Assembly: GCF_019222765.1 (NCBI RefSeq)
Contig: NZ_CP078145.1
Span: forward strand, 4,960,001 to 5,024,000
Reading direction: 5' to 3'
DNA length: 64,000 nucleotides
DNA from: Nocardia iowensis
GTDB lineage: Bacteria; Actinomycetota; Actinomycetes; Mycobacteriales; Mycobacteriaceae
Shown piece by piece: positions 17,414 to 30,200 of this stretch; position 1 is the first letter of the stretch, and each line of letters starts with the position of its first letter. The translations under genes were made by a program, and so were the position numbers. Under the pieces are notes generated by a model. That model was not told where the DNA came from, did not search any database, and worked only from the letters and a program-made list of their open reading frames with translations.

Positions 17414-17430
17414 TAGCTAAGCGATAGCTA
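17414..17430. promoter_or_regulatory. Operator-like repeat TAGCTA-N5-TAGCTA
   Basis: TAGCTA is itself a palindrome and occurs twice with a five-base spacer, making a 17-bp symmetric site in an AT-richer patch about 185 bp upstream of the reductase NRPS. It could be a dimer-binding site or part of a promoter; its function is unknown. Confidence 0.35.
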
Positions 17431-17688
17431 TTTGTCGACTCCGTCGCGAACCCGCTACCCGAGAGGGTTCACATGTCCGCGCCTCCTCGACATCGGCATA
17501 GGACTGCCGCCTGACGGGCACACAGGATCATGCCGAGATTAACGGCAGACGTCCCCTTGGCGAACACATTGTGCCCGCCCACATTGCTTCGGATTTGCTA
17601 CTTTACCCAACACGCGACACCTCCGCGACTCAACGCCCATTGCCCGCCGGGATGGTTGCGAATTCCTGAGACGCTTTCGGTTTACGCC

Positions 17689-17704
17689 ACCCGGCACGCC
17701 GGGT
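17689..17704. promoter_or_regulatory. Palindrome ACCCGGC-AC-GCCGGGT
   Basis: A perfect 7+2+7 inverted repeat about 90 bp before the small secreted protein at 17795. It may be an operator for that gene or a terminator-like hairpin from an older transcript. The two-base spacer makes it a poor RNA hairpin, so a protein-binding site is more likely. Confidence 0.35.
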
Positions 17705-17794
17705 AAGGCAAGATGGACATGCGGTGCGTGAGCGCCGTGGTGTTTTCTGATTGTTTCCGCGATCTACTTCCGCTACTCAGGAGGACGAAGATCT

Positions 17795-18190
17795 ATGGTG
17801 ACTATTCGGAACTACCGACATGCTGCCCTCATTGTGACCGTCTTCGGTGCGATGGGATTCGCCGTTGTCTCGGCCGCTGCTCCCACTCTCGCCGCCAATA
17901 CCATCGACGCCACCGCTATCGGTCCCGCCAACGTGGCGATCGACTACAGCTGTGAGGCCTCGGCCGGGGTGGCCGCTATCCGGGTGATGGTGGGCGAACC
18001 CGATGCGGAGAGTCCGTCGGCCACCGGCACGCAGAACGAGATCACCTGCGACGGGACCAACCAGTCCACCGTGGTCATGCTCGACGGAGAGCCGGTGTCG
18101 GCGGGGCAGCGAGTGCAGGTGCGAGTCGCGTTGGTCGATCGCGAGGAGACCGTGATCGCCGGGCAAGCCAAGGCGGTCTCGCTGGGGTAG
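17795..18190 (+). CDS. Small secreted protein, function unknown
   Basis: A 131-aa exported protein. The signal peptide runs from a basic start (MVTIRNYRHA) through a hydrophobic core to an AAAPTLAAN cleavage region near residue 34. The mature part, ~97 aa, is predicted to be mostly beta strand and has two cysteines (Cys53 and Cys85) that could form a disulfide. The start is well supported by AGGAGG ten bases upstream. No family was recognised, though small secreted proteins of this look are frequent in Nocardia-like genomes (from memory). It is divergent from the reductase NRPS and convergent with the DUF899 gene, and no functional link to the peptide clusters is visible. Confidence 0.75.
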   Translation: MVTIRNYRHAALIVTVFGAMGFAVVSAAAPTLAANTIDATAIGPANVAIDYSCEASAGVAAIRVMVGEPDAESPSATGTQNEITCDGTNQSTVVMLDGEPVSAGQRVQVRVALVDREETVIAGQAKAVSLG

Positions 18191-18200
18191 CGCCCGCGTT

Positions 18201-18233
18201 GACACCCAGGCGAGGACGGCTGGTCAGGGTGTC
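18201..18233. terminator. Possible convergent terminator
   Basis: GACACCC (18201-18207) pairs with GGGTGTC (18227-18233), a 7-bp stem with a 19-base loop between two convergent genes. The right arm lies inside the last codons of the DUF899 gene. The loop is long, so support is weak. Confidence 0.35.
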
Positions 18234-18949
18234 TCGTTGTCGTATTCGTCGCGCAGTCGAACCCATTCTTCACCGGACTCGTTGCGTCCCTTGGGAGCAC
18301 GATCAAGCCACTGGTACATGCCCCAGAGGACGTCTCCGCCGCGGGCGTACGACGAATAGGTGTGATACACGACGTCGTCCTGCACAGCGAAGGCGCTGGT
18401 GCCGGGCAAGTCGTTGGGGAGGCTTTCCGGGTCGGCCGGCGGGAGCGCGCGGAAATTGTACACCGCTCCGTCCGCCAATTGCTGGTCGGTGAAGGAGACG
18501 CCGAAGTCGAAATTGAAGTCGCTACCCAGGGAGGACACCAACGGAAAGCTCCAACCCATCCGTTTCTTGAAGGCCGTCAATTCCGCGATCGGCGACCGCG
18601 ACACGGCGATCATGGCGACGTCGTGGTTCTCGAGATGGACGACAAAGCCGTTGAACCCGTCCGCCATCGAAGCGCAACTAGGACAACTCGGAAACATGAA
18701 GTGGTACACGAGCAACTGCGACCGGCCGCGGAACAGGTCGCGAAGCGACGCCGTGCCCTCACCCGTCTCGAAGCGGTAGTCCTTGTCGACCCGCACCCAC
18801 GGCAGCGCCTGCCGCTGCCGTGCCAGCTCGTCACTGCGGCGAGTGAGTTCCTTCTCGGCTTCCAACAACTCCAGTCGCGCGGTCAGCCACTCCTCCCGCG
18901 TACCAATCCGATGCCGGGACACCTCGCCGCCCCACGGATCATCCGTCAT
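18224..18949 (-). CDS. DUF899 family thioredoxin-like protein
   Basis: A 241-aa protein of the DUF899 type. It has an N-terminal helical segment (REEWLTARLELLEAEKELTR), then a thioredoxin-like fold with strand LLVYHFMF, the cysteine pair SCPSCASM, and FPLVSSLGSDFNFDFGV. The C-terminal part contains YSSYARGGDVLWGMYQWLD. DUF899 proteins are predicted thiol-redox proteins; no specific reaction is known. The ATG at 18949 is preferred over a GTG at 18958 because AAGGGCGGG lies eight bases before it. It is downstream of the giant NRPS gene on the same strand but 205 bp away, so co-transcription is possible but not shown. A role in the pathway is speculative. Confidence 0.85.
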   Translation of the reverse strand: MTDDPWGGEVSRHRIGTREEWLTARLELLEAEKELTRRSDELARQRQALPWVRVDKDYRFETGEGTASLRDLFRGRSQLLVYHFMFPSCPSCASMADGFNGFVVHLENHDVAMIAVSRSPIAELTAFKKRMGWSFPLVSSLGSDFNFDFGVSFTDQQLADGAVYNFRALPPADPESLPNDLPGTSAFAVQDDVVYHTYSSYARGGDVLWGMYQWLDRAPKGRNESGEEWVRLRDEYDNETP

Positions 18950-18969
18950 CTGCCGCACCCGCCCTTCAA

Positions 18970-19128
18970 GTGCCGAACGGCTTTCGTAGCTTTCAGCTCG
19001 ACTTCTCGAACGATACGCCCACGGTGATCGTCCGCACCACCGCCGACGCGCGCCTGATCCGGCCGTTACCGCGATCGGCTCACGATGGCGGGCTCGGCAG
19101 CGACATCACTTTCGCGGCACACCCGTAG
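18970..19128 (+). pseudogene. Possible decayed coding fragment, 52 codons
   Basis: In one plus-strand frame the short gap reads from a GTG at 18970 to a TAG at 19126-19128 with normal GC-rich third positions and a protein-like sequence (FRSFQLDFSNDTPTVIVR). There is no ribosome-binding site and no recognisable family. It may be the C-terminal remnant of a lost gene, or chance. Confidence 0.25.
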
Positions 19129-19143
19129 CCAGGAGGAGCGTGT

Positions 19144-19165
19144 GCCCAAAGTGCCTACTTTGGGC
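19144..19165 (-). terminator. Hairpin spanning the stop codon of the giant NRPS
   Basis: GCCCAAAG (19144-19151) and CTTTGGGC (19158-19165) form a perfect 8-bp stem. The six-base loop contains the TAG stop codon (19155-19157) of the 6975-aa NRPS. It is a candidate terminator without a T-run. Confidence 0.45.
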
Positions 19166-22100
19166 TCGGGAACGCCGAATTCAAGAGGTTGTTGAGCATT
19201 TGGCCGACGAGCTGCATGTTTTCTGGGCGGTCGAAGTCTCCGTGGGCGCAGTTCACCTCGAGTACTTTTATGTGGCCGCTGATGTGAGGGCGCCAGGCTT
19301 GTTCGAGCTCGTTTTCGACATCGGCTGTTCGGTTGCCTTCCGCGTCCACGGTGGCGCCGAAGATTGTCATATCGCCGTCGAAGAATGGCGAGGTGTAGCC
19401 TTCCCACAGTTTGCAGTTGTTGACGAGGACTTTTGTCAGGCGCTCCACCAGTTCCTGGATGACGGGAGCGTCGAGCTGATCTTGGAATCGGTCTACTGCC
19501 CAGGCTCGGACGCCGGCCATAGCCTCGTCGTCCGTTACGTCGGAATCGGCGGCCGACCCCTCCGGCGGTTTGCTGTCTATGGCGCCGAGGAATCCGACTT
19601 CCATTCCCCGACACGACATTTCGGCCGCCATCGCGTGCGCGACTACTCCGCCATACGACCAGCCCAGCAGATAGTAGGGGCCCTCGCCCTGGAGCGACTG
19701 GATCCTGTCGATGTAGTCCGCCACCATCTCCGCCATGGAACCGGCCGTCGGCCCGCCGTCCAGCCCACGGGACTGAATGGCATACACCGGCCGGTCGGGC
19801 AGGTGCTTGCCGAGTTGCTGGTAGAACCAGCCGAGACCACCGCCGGGATGCAGGCACCACAACGGTTTCCGCGAACCAGATTCCTTCAGCACCAGAACTG
19901 GATCGAAATCCGTACCCACGGCGCCACCTTCGTCGAGCCGGGCCGCCAATTGGGCGACGGTGGGGGCGTCGAATATCACCCGGACCGGGACATCGACCCC
20001 AACCACGGCCCGGATCCGGCTGGTGAGGCGGGTGGCCAGCAGCGAATGCCCACCCAACGCGAAGAAGTCGTCTTCGATACCCACCCGGTCGAGTCCGAGG
20101 ATTTCGGCGAACAACTCCGTCAACACCCGCTCCCGCTCAGTGCGCGGGGCACGATATTCCTTGGCAGACAACAATTCCGGGTCCGGCAACGCGCTACGAT
20201 CAAGTTTTCCATTAGCCGTCAACGGCAGGCTGTCGATGACCATCACTGTCGCGGGCACCATGAAATCCGGCAACCGCTCACCCACCCACCGGCGGACGTC
20301 AGCAGCCAGCAAGCTCGCCTGAGGATCGTTGGCATACACCGCCAGATCCGCCACGAATGATGGAGCGAGGTACACATCGGTCAGCGGGCGGTGCTTCGCC
20401 GTCACGGTGTCGAGGAAAACCGCATCCATGCGGCCCGCCTCCGCGGACCAGGTAACGGCAGTGGTGTATCCGCAGTCCTCACCCACCACATGCAGGTCCT
20501 CCGGCAACACACCCACCCGCTCGGCGACCGTGCCGAGTACTCCTTCGAAACCGACCCCGAGCGCGTCGGTGGCGGTGCCGGGCAGCCCCGCCCGGATCCG
20601 ATCGGTGGCCTCGACTTCGCCGATCAACCCGGCATGCGGAATGCCGGTGACCCGAATACCGCCACCGTGCCGGGCCCACAGCAGGCTACGCAACCGGTCG
20701 AGGTCGACGAATTCGACCTCCGGGAGATCGGCCACCGACAGGGATTTCGTCGGAGTCTTGTGCAGGACAACGTCATAGCGATACCGGGTCAACTCGTTGA
20801 CCGAGAATCCCCGCTTGAGCTGAATATCGACGGCATCGAACCCGTTCACCTCACGGCACACACCGGAGAAGTACTCCGGCGCCAGCAGCAATTCCTGCTC
20901 GGCGGCGATATCCCGACGCACCCGATCGCCGACCGCCGCCGGATCCGCATCCCCGTTGCGTGCGATCTGTACAGCGGTCGTGAACTCCTCGAGCAGGCCC
21001 AGGTTGCGGATATCGCCGAGGAACACCGCACCACCGGGCGCCAGAAGCGCCGAGACCTGCTCGAGGACACGACGCAGATACCCTTCGCCCGGAAAATACT
21101 GGACCACCGAGTTCAACACCACGGTGTCGAAGTAGTTTTCCGGCAATCCGGCGGTGTCGTCGGCGCCGCGCACGCTCATCACCACGCGGTCGACCCAGTC
21201 CTCGTCCAGCTCGTCCAACCGTTGCCGCAGCGTGGCAATGGTCGCGGCCGAGAAGTCCGTCGCCCAATACTCGGCGCATGCCGGGGCCACCTGCGACAGC
21301 AACAAACCCGATCCGACGCCGATCTCCAGCACGCGCCGCGGCCGCAGCCCGCGAATCCGCTCGACCGTGGCCGACCGCCATTCCCGCATCTGCTCCAGCG
21401 GAATCGCGGACCCGGTGTAGCTGCTGTTCCAGCCACCGAAGTCCGCGCCGAACGGCATCCGGTCGGTGTCGCTACCCGGGCCGCCGTCGGCCGCCGCGGG
21501 CGCGGAATACAGGTCGTCATAGACTCGGCGCCACTGCCCGACCAGCTCGTCTTCGCCCACGGCCGGTCCGGAGCGGTCGGCCACCACGTACCCGATCAGC
21601 TGCTTGCCGCCGGTATCGGTGTCACGCGCGACAACAACCGCCTGAGATACCGACGGATGTTGCGCCAGTATGGTTTCGACCTCGCCGGGCTCAACCCGGA
21701 AACCACGGATCTTGACCTGATCATCAACCCGGCCGACGAACTCCAGCGCTCCCGTCGAGGTCCACCGCACCACGTCCCCGGTGCGATACAACCGACCACC
21801 GGCCGGATCGAATGGATCGGCCACGAACCGTGTCGCAGTCAGCCCCGCCCGCCCCCGATAGCCCCTCGCCAACTGGGCACCAGCGATATACAACTCACCC
21901 GGGACCCCGACCGGAACTGGAAGCATCCCCGAATCCAGGACGAACGCCCGCATATTGACCAGTGGACGCCCGATCGGCACCGATCCTTCTGATTCCGCAA
22001 CAGCCGCGAAAGTCGTTGCGAACACCGTGGTCTCGGTCGGACCGTAGCCATTGACCACTTCGACATCGGCAGACACGGCCAGCACTCGACGAGCCAATGC

Positions 22101-24290
22101 CGAGGAGAGTTCGGCGCCACCGGCGATCACCTGAACCAAGCCATGTAAAGCATTGCCGGGCAACGCTTCGGCGCGCTCCAGCAATACCGACAACAGTGCC
22201 GGGGTCGCGAACATCCTGGTCACCGATCGAGTTTCGACCAGCTCGAGCATTTCGCCCGGATCCGAACGCAACTCACTCGCCAACACCAATCCACCGCCGA
22301 CGCACAACGCCGCCCACATCTCATAGGTCGAAGCGTCGAAGGCCATCGACGAATGGACCAGCACCCGTTCGTCCGGTCCGGTCAACCATCCCTGCGACAC
22401 GTGATTGACCACATTACGGTGCGTGATACCAACACCTTTGGGGACACCGGTCGAGCCGGAGGTGTAGATCACATACGCAAGGTTCTGCGGCCGCACCACA
22501 ACCCGATCGAGGTCGACCAGAGCTGGCCCATCAATGGTCTCGGGTGCGTCCAAATACAGGCGCGGGGTGGATGTATCGGGCAATGCGTCGGCGATGCCAC
22601 GGTCGGTGACGACAACGACCGGCGCGGCATCGGCGAGGATGAACGCCAACCGATCGGACGGATACGCCGGATCGATCGGCAAATATCCACCACCGGCTTT
22701 CAACACCGCAAGCAACGCCACGATCAATTCCACCGACCGAGGTACCGCGACCGCGACAATGCTGTCCGGATCCACCCCGCGCGAAAGCAGCACCCGCGCA
22801 ACATGATCGGCGCGTCGGTCGAGTTCCCGATACGATACCGCGGCTTCCGCGCAGACCACCGCGACCGCATCCGGCGTTCGAGCGACCTGCGCCTCGAACA
22901 ACCCCACGAGGGTGCGGTCCTGGTCGATCTCGACCGTGGTGTCGTTCCACCGATGCAACACCAACTCACGCTCGGCACTGTCGAGCACGTCGATCGACCG
23001 CACCGAGATACCCGGATCAGCGACGACCGACCGCAATACGTGCACGAACCGTGCCGCGATCGCCTCGACCGTCGGCCGATCGAACAACTCGGTCGCGTAC
23101 TCGATGAGCCCATTCCACGGCAGCCCCGCGGGGGTATCGGCGATATTGAAGAACAGGTCGAACCGCGAGGCGGCGAGGGAGGCGTTGTAGGGCTCGAACC
23201 CGACGCCCGGCAACGCCAAATTGGCCAGGCTGTTGTTCTGGAACGCCAACGTCACCTGGAACAGCGCATGGTGCGCTGCCGAGCGGGTCGGGTTGAGCAA
23301 CTCGACCAGCAACTCGAACGGCGCGTCCTGATTCTCGTAGGCGGCCAGCGCTTTCGCCCTGACCTGACAGAGGATTTCGGTGAACGCCGCCGCCGGGGAC
23401 AGCCTCGTCCGCAGCACCCAGGTATTGACGAAGAAGCCGACCAGGTCGGACAACGCCTCATCGGTGCGACCCGCGATCGGCGAACCGAGCGGAATATCCT
23501 CTCCAGCACCCAGTTTGAACAACAGCACGGCCAGGGCCGACTGCAACACCATCGACACCGTGGCGCCCTCACGAGCCGCCAGCCGCTCGACACCGATCCG
23601 CGTTGCCACGTCGATGTCGAACAGCACCATGTCGCCGCGATAGCTGGCCACCCGCGGGCGCGGCCGGTCGGTCGGCAACCGCAACTGCTCCGGCAGATCC
23701 TCGAGTTCATGACGCCAGTAGTCGAACTGCCGCGACAGCAGGCTGTCGGGATCCTCCGGCGAACCCAGCAGTTCCCGCTGCCACAGCGTGTAATCGACGT
23801 ACTGCACCGGCAACGGCTCCCACACCGGTGTCCGATCCGCCAGACGTGCCGCGTACGCCACCGAAAGATCCCGCAGCAGCGGTGCCATCGACCACCCGTC
23901 ACCGGCGATGTGGTGGATCAGCAACACCACGACACAGTCGTCCGCGCCGGAACGCACCACCGTGACCCGGAGCGGGATCTGGCTGGACAGGTCGAACCCG
24001 TAGCGCACGGCCCCGGCCACCGCCGCGTCCACCTCGGCGGGGTCCGCGTCGGTGACGACCACGGGCGCTTCGACGGAGCCCGCGTCGAGCACCTGCTGGG
24101 CGGGCATGCCGTCGGCCTCAACGAAGACAGTGCGCAGACTCTCGTGCCGCGCGATCACATCACCGATCGCCGCGCGCAACACCGGCACAGCCAACCCCCG
24201 CATCCGCACCGCGACCGGAATGTTGTAGGTCGCCGACGGTCCTTCCAACCGGTGGATGAACCACAACCGGCGCTGGGCGTACGACGTCGG
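19155..24290 (-). other. NRPS module 9: C-A(nMT)-PCP-TE
   Basis: An L-accepting C domain (HHIAGDG) and an A domain with FDASTYEMW; specificity residues read DAYFIGGVFK by eye, identical to module 7. An N-methyltransferase ([28 protein letters not shown], about 21530-20300) interrupts the A domain between A8 and A9. A GGHSLLA carrier and the thioesterase (about 19900-19155) follow. Confidence 0.85.
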
Positions 24291-27200
24291 AACGACGTCC
24301 GGCCTCGATCGGGCCAGTAGCGCGGGACGCACCTGCGCATCGGCATCGAGCCGAGTCGCCAACTGCGCCACCGTCGGAGCATCGAAAACCGCCCGGATCG
24401 GGACCTCGACCCCGAGCATCGCCCGGATCCGGCTGGCCAGACGCGTGGCCAGCAACGAATGGCCACCCAACTCGAAGAAGTTGTCGTCGATACCCACCCG
24501 GTCGCGACCGAGCACCTCGCCGAACAACTCGGCCAGCACCCGTTCGTCCTCGCCGCGCGGCGCGCGGTATTCCGCTGACGAGGTGAACTCCGGCGTCGGC
24601 AGCGCCTTGCGATCCAGTTTTCCGCTCACGGTCAACGGCACCGTGTCGATCACCAGGACCGCCGCGGGCACCATGTACTCGGGCAACAACTCCGCGGCGA
24701 ATCGGCGCACCTGTCCCGCATCGATCGCCTCGGCGCCCGTTCGGTCGGGCACCACATAGCCGACCAGCTGTTTGCCGCCGGTCTCGGTGTGGTGCGCCAC
24801 CACGACGGCCCGGGATACCGAAGGATGCTGGGCCAGCACGCTTTCGACCTCGCCGGGTTCGATCCGGAAGCCACGGATCTTGACCTGATCGTCGACCCGG
24901 CCGAGGAACTCCAACTGCCCGGAGCTGTTCCAGCGCACCACGTCCCCGGTGCGGTACAACCGTCCCCCACCCACCGGATCGAAGGGGTCGGCCACGAACC
25001 GGGCCGCGGTCATCCCCGGGCGACCGTAGTACCCGCGCGCCGTCTGGGTACCGGCCACATACAACTCACCGGCAACCCCTACCGGAGTCGGCGCCAACCA
25101 TGAATCCAGCACGAACGCGCGCACATTGGTCAAAGGACGCCCGATCGGCACCGAGCCGTTCCCCGCCGAGGTCGGTTCGGCCACGCACACCGTCGCGAAA
25201 ACCGTTGCCTCCGTGGGCCCGTAGCCGTTGACGACTTCGACATCGGGAGCAACGGCCCGCAACCGGCGCGCCAGCGCCGCGGACACCTCGGCGCCACCGA
25301 CCACCGCCTGAGCCACTGTGCGAAAGGTGTTGCCAGGCAATGCCTCAACCAGATCGAGCAGCACCGGCAAGAGCCCAGGCGTCGAGAACATTCGGGTCAC
25401 CGCCCGCGACTCGATCAGCTCGACCATTTCGGCGGGATCCGAACGCAGCTCACTGGTCAATACGAGCGCATGACCACCGCCCAGCGTCGACCAGATCTCG
25501 TAGGTCGAGACATCGAACGACACCGAGGTGTGCATCAGCACGCGGTCGCTTGGACCCGTCGACCACTGCTGGCAAACGAGATTCGCCACGTTATCGTGCG
25601 TGATCGCAACGCCTTTGGGCACACCGGTCGAGCCGGAGGTGTAAATCAGGTACGCCAGATTCTGCGGCCCGACTCCGCTTCGACTGATTCGGCCCGCTAC
25701 CTCGACTGTTTCGAGTGTGTCGAGGTAAAGGAGGGGTGTTGTCATATCGGGCAGGATGCTCGCGGTTGCGTGATCGGTCACGACTACGACCGGGGCCGCG
25801 TCAGAAAGGATGAACGCCAACCGATCCGACGGATAGGCCGGGTCGATCGGCAAATACGCACCACCTGCCTTGAGCACCGCCACCAACGTCACGATCAACT
25901 CCGCGGACCGGGGCACCGCCACCGCGACAATGCGGTCCGGCCCCACACCACGCGAAATCAGCAGCTGCGCAAGGTGCTCGGCGTGACCGTCGAGCTCCCG
26001 ATACGACACTTCGGTGTCCGCCTCGATGAGCGCGACGGCGTCCGGCGTCCGGGTTACCTGAGTTTCGAACAATCCCACCAGTGTTCGATCAGCGTGGAAC
26101 GACGCGGCAGTGTCGTTCCACTGACGCAACACCAGTTCGCGTTCGTCGGCGCCCAGCATGTCGATCGAGCGCACCGGCACGTCCGAGTCTGAAACCACCT
26201 GCTGCAGAATGCGGACCAATCGTCCCGCCATCGCCTCGACCGCGCCCCGATCGAACGAATCGGGTCGATATTCGAAGTGCAGCGTCAGGGCGGGCGCGGT
26301 ATTCGCGATGACCGTCAACGGATAGTGAGTCGGCGCGTTCGGGCGCGAGTCGCTGATCGTGATGCCGCTGGTGCTGGTGACCTCCCCGATTCCGGTGTGG
26401 TCGACCGGATAGGACTCGAACGCGATGAGGGTGTCGAACAGGACGTGCAAGCCGACGGCCTGATGGATGTCGCTCAATCCGACGTGGTGATAGTCCAACA
26501 GGGCTGTCTGGCGCGCCTGCAAGTCGATGAGCAGGTCGGTCAGAGTGGCACGGGGGTCGAACCGCACCCGCACCGGCACGGTATTGATGAACAATCCGAC
26601 CATCGAATTCACCCCAGCGATCACCGGAGGGCGTCCCGACACGGTGGCGCCCGCCAGCACATCGTGGCTGCCCGTCGATGCGGCGAGCAGCACTCCCCAC
26701 GCGCCTTGCACGACAGTACTGAGGGTGGTTCCGAGTTCCGTCGACCGCCGGGTCAACTCCATGGCCGTTTCCGGCGGCAGCGGTACCTCGATCCGCTCCA
26801 CCTGGGGCAACTCGGCGCCATCGGCCTTGTCGGCGCCACCCACGCTGTCGGCGAGCAGGGTTGGTTCGCGCACGCCGTCGAGTTCTCGGCACCAGGCCCG
26901 CACGCCCGCCTCGAAGTCCTGCTCCCCCAACCACTTCAAGAATTCCTTGTACTCGAACGCGGGCGGCAGCTCAGCGTCCCCGCCGTACAGACGGAACAGG
27001 TCCACCACCAACAGCGGCAACGACCACCCGTCCAACAACACATGATGAGCCGTCAGTACCAGCTCTGCACGATCCGCACCCACCCGCACCAGCATCAGCC
27101 GCAACAACGGCGGAACCGCCACATCGAAATGAGCGTCCCGATCCTCGGCCAACAACCGCTCCAGCGCCACACCGCGGTCTTCCGCCGCCAGCTCGCCTAA

Positions 27201-30200
27201 ATCCACGACCCGCCAAGGCAGCTCCACCCCTTCCACGACAACCTGCACCGGGTCACCACGACGATCGGCAACAAACCCCACCCGCAAATTCGCGTACCGA
27301 TCCAACAATCGCTGACCGGCGGACCGCATCTGTTCCGCATCCACGCGTCCGACCAGCCCGAACACGATCTGCATGTGGTACGCGTCGAAACCCGACCCCG
27401 CCAATACCTGATGGAACAACAACCCCGACTGCATCGAGGTCAACGGCCACACATCCACCAACCCCGGATACCGCTGCTCCAACACCTCGAGCTCAGCTTG
27501 CCCCACCCCGCTCGACAACACATCCGACGGAGACAAACCACCCCCACCGGCCGACACATGTCCTGCCAACCCCTCGATCGCGTCGCGCCACAGGGTGGCC
27601 AATTCCTGTATCTCGTTCTCGGCCAGCACTTCCACGGGCGCGGCGAATATCGCCTGCAACACCGGTCCCTCGCTGGTGTCGAGCACGATCGTGTTGACAT
27701 CCAGCACCGCCATCGCGGGCATCGGCGCCGACGCCGGATCCACCGGCGTGATCAACTGTCCGGCATCGACCGAGGGGGTCCAGCCCGCGCCGCGCAGTCG
27801 GTGCGGCAACAAATCCGTCGAGGTGAAGCGGCCGAGGTAGTTGAATCCGATCTGTCCGGCCGAATACTGTTGCAGCACTTCGGCGGTCTCGGGATTCAGG
27901 TACCGCAGCATCCCGTAGCCCATGCCCTTCTCCGGTACCGCACGCAGCTGTTCCTTCACCGACTTGACCAGCGCACCCGCGATCGGGCCACCGGCGCACA
28001 GCTCGTCCCACTCCGCTACGGGTGCGGTCAACCGCACCGGGAACATGCTGGTGAACCAGCCGACGGTCGTCGACAAATCGGCACCGGGAACGATGTCTTC
28101 CTGCCGACCGTGGCCCTCCAACCTGATCAACACCGATTGCTCACCGACACCCCTGTGCTCGCGCCAGCGGTTGACGGCTACCGCCAAGGCCGTCAGCAAT
28201 CCGTCCTCGACCCCACCGTGGAACGCCGCGGGCAACGTGGTCAGCAAGATTTCGGTCGTCGGCACCGGTATACGCACCTGCGCGTGACCGAGCTTCGCCA
28301 TGACGTCGACCGCCGGATCCAGCGGCCTGCTGCCGAGTAGCGGATCGGGTCCGTCGAGAACCGAACGCCACCAAGACAACTCGGTCACCCGCTCCGGCCG
28401 GGCCGCTTGCTCGACCAATCCGTGGGCCCACCGCCGCATGGAGGTACCCGTCCTCGGCAGCACCGGTGTCGACCCGGTGGAGACCGCCTGCCACGCGGTT
28501 GCCAAGTCCGGCAACAGAATCCGCCACGACACACCGTCGACCACCAGATGGTGCGCCACCACGGCCAACCAGCCCGCCCGACCGGGACCGGCATCGAGCC
28601 ACACGAACTGCACCATCACCCCTTCCGCGGCAGCCAACCGCCCCACCGCGGCCCCCATCTCCGACACCACCGCCCCGGACATGTCCTCGATCCCCGCCAC
28701 CGACACCCGTGACAACAGCCCGCCCACATCGACCGCACCCACCGGCGCCACCTCGAGCCCCGGCCCGCGCTCGTCATCGACCAATCGGGCCCGCAACACG
28801 TCATGCCGATCGATCACCGCCGACAAGGTCGCCACCAGTCCCGCCCGATCCACGTCCACCGGCAGATCCAGCACCATCGACTGCGTCGAACTGTCGAACC
28901 CGCCGCCCAACTCGCGCACGAACCGAGCCACCGGCAACAACGGCAGCCATCCCACCGCCCCACCGGCCAGCTCCGCCAGCACCGGGCCGGCTACCGCACG
29001 GCCCGCGGCGACGGTCGCCAGCGCCCCCGCTGTCCGACACTCGAACACCTCCCGCGGCGTGACCTCCACCCCCAACTCGCGTGCCCGTGACACCACCTGA
29101 ATCGAACGAATACTGTCCCCGCCCAACTCGAAGAAGCTGTCGTCGAGCCCTACCCGGTCAAGCCCGAGCACCTCGGCGAACACCGTGGTCAGGATCTGCT
29201 CCTCCGCCGAAAGCGGTGCCCGGTACTCGCGCGACGAACTCAGCTCGGGATCGGGCAACGCCTGACGATCCACCTTGCCGTTCGCCGTCAACGGCACCGC
29301 ATCGATCACCATCACCACCGTCGGCACCATGAAATCAGGCAGCCGCTCGGCTACGAACTCCCGAACCAGCCCTCCGTCGAGCACGTGCCCATCCGCTGCC
29401 CGGTCATCCTCGACCGAACCGGCCCGGTCTGCGACTACGTACCCGATCAGCTGCTTGCCCCCGGCATCGGTGTCGCGCGCGACCACCACCGCTCGGGACA
29501 CCGAAGGATGCTGCGCCAGCGCGCTTTCGACCTCGCCCGGCTCGACCCGGAACCCACGGATCTTGACCTGATCGTCGACCCGGCCGACGAACTCCAGCAC
29601 CCCTGCCGCAGTCCACCGCACCACGTCACCGGTGCGATACAACCGGCCACCGGCGGGATCGAAGGGATCGGCCACGAACCGCGCCGAGGTCAACCCCGCG
29701 TTGCCCTGATACCCCCTGGCCAGCTGCGCACCGGCCACATACAACTCACCGGCGACCCCGACCGGCACCGGTCGCAACCACGAATCCAACACAAACGCCC
29801 GCATATTGGCCAACGGCCGGCCGATCGGCGCCGACCCTTCGGAGACCGCATCGGCGGCGAACACCGTCGCGAACACGGTGGTCTCGGTCGGACCGTAGCC
29901 ATTGACCACCGCCGCACCGTCGGCAATCCGCTTGACCCGGCGCACCAACGCCGAGGAGAGTTCGGCGCCACCGGCGATCACCTGGGTAAGACGCTCGAAC
30001 GCGTTGCTGGGCAGCGTTTCCGCATGATCCAGCAACACGGCCAACAGCGCAGGCGTGGCGAACATCCGCGTCACCGAACGAGACGCGACCAGCTCCAGCA
30101 TTTCGGCCGGATCCGAACGCAACTCACTCGCCAACACCAACCCGCCGCCGACGCACAACGCCGCCCACATCTCATAGGTCGAAGCGTCGAAGGCCATCGA

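Larger units (their letters stand above)
17232..17794. promoter_or_regulatory. Divergent regulatory region with three palindromes
   Basis: There is no convincing gene in this 563-bp divergent region between the reductase NRPS (minus) and the small secreted protein (plus). It holds three operator-like palindromes listed separately. AT-richer patches near 17400-17440 and 17560-17600 may contain promoters. Confidence 0.5.

Noticed and set aside
19140..20360. Long plus-strand frames opposite the NRPS genes (for example this 406-codon one)
   Set aside because: They are antisense shadows of repeated NRPS domains, rich in Arg, His and Gln, with no family matches.
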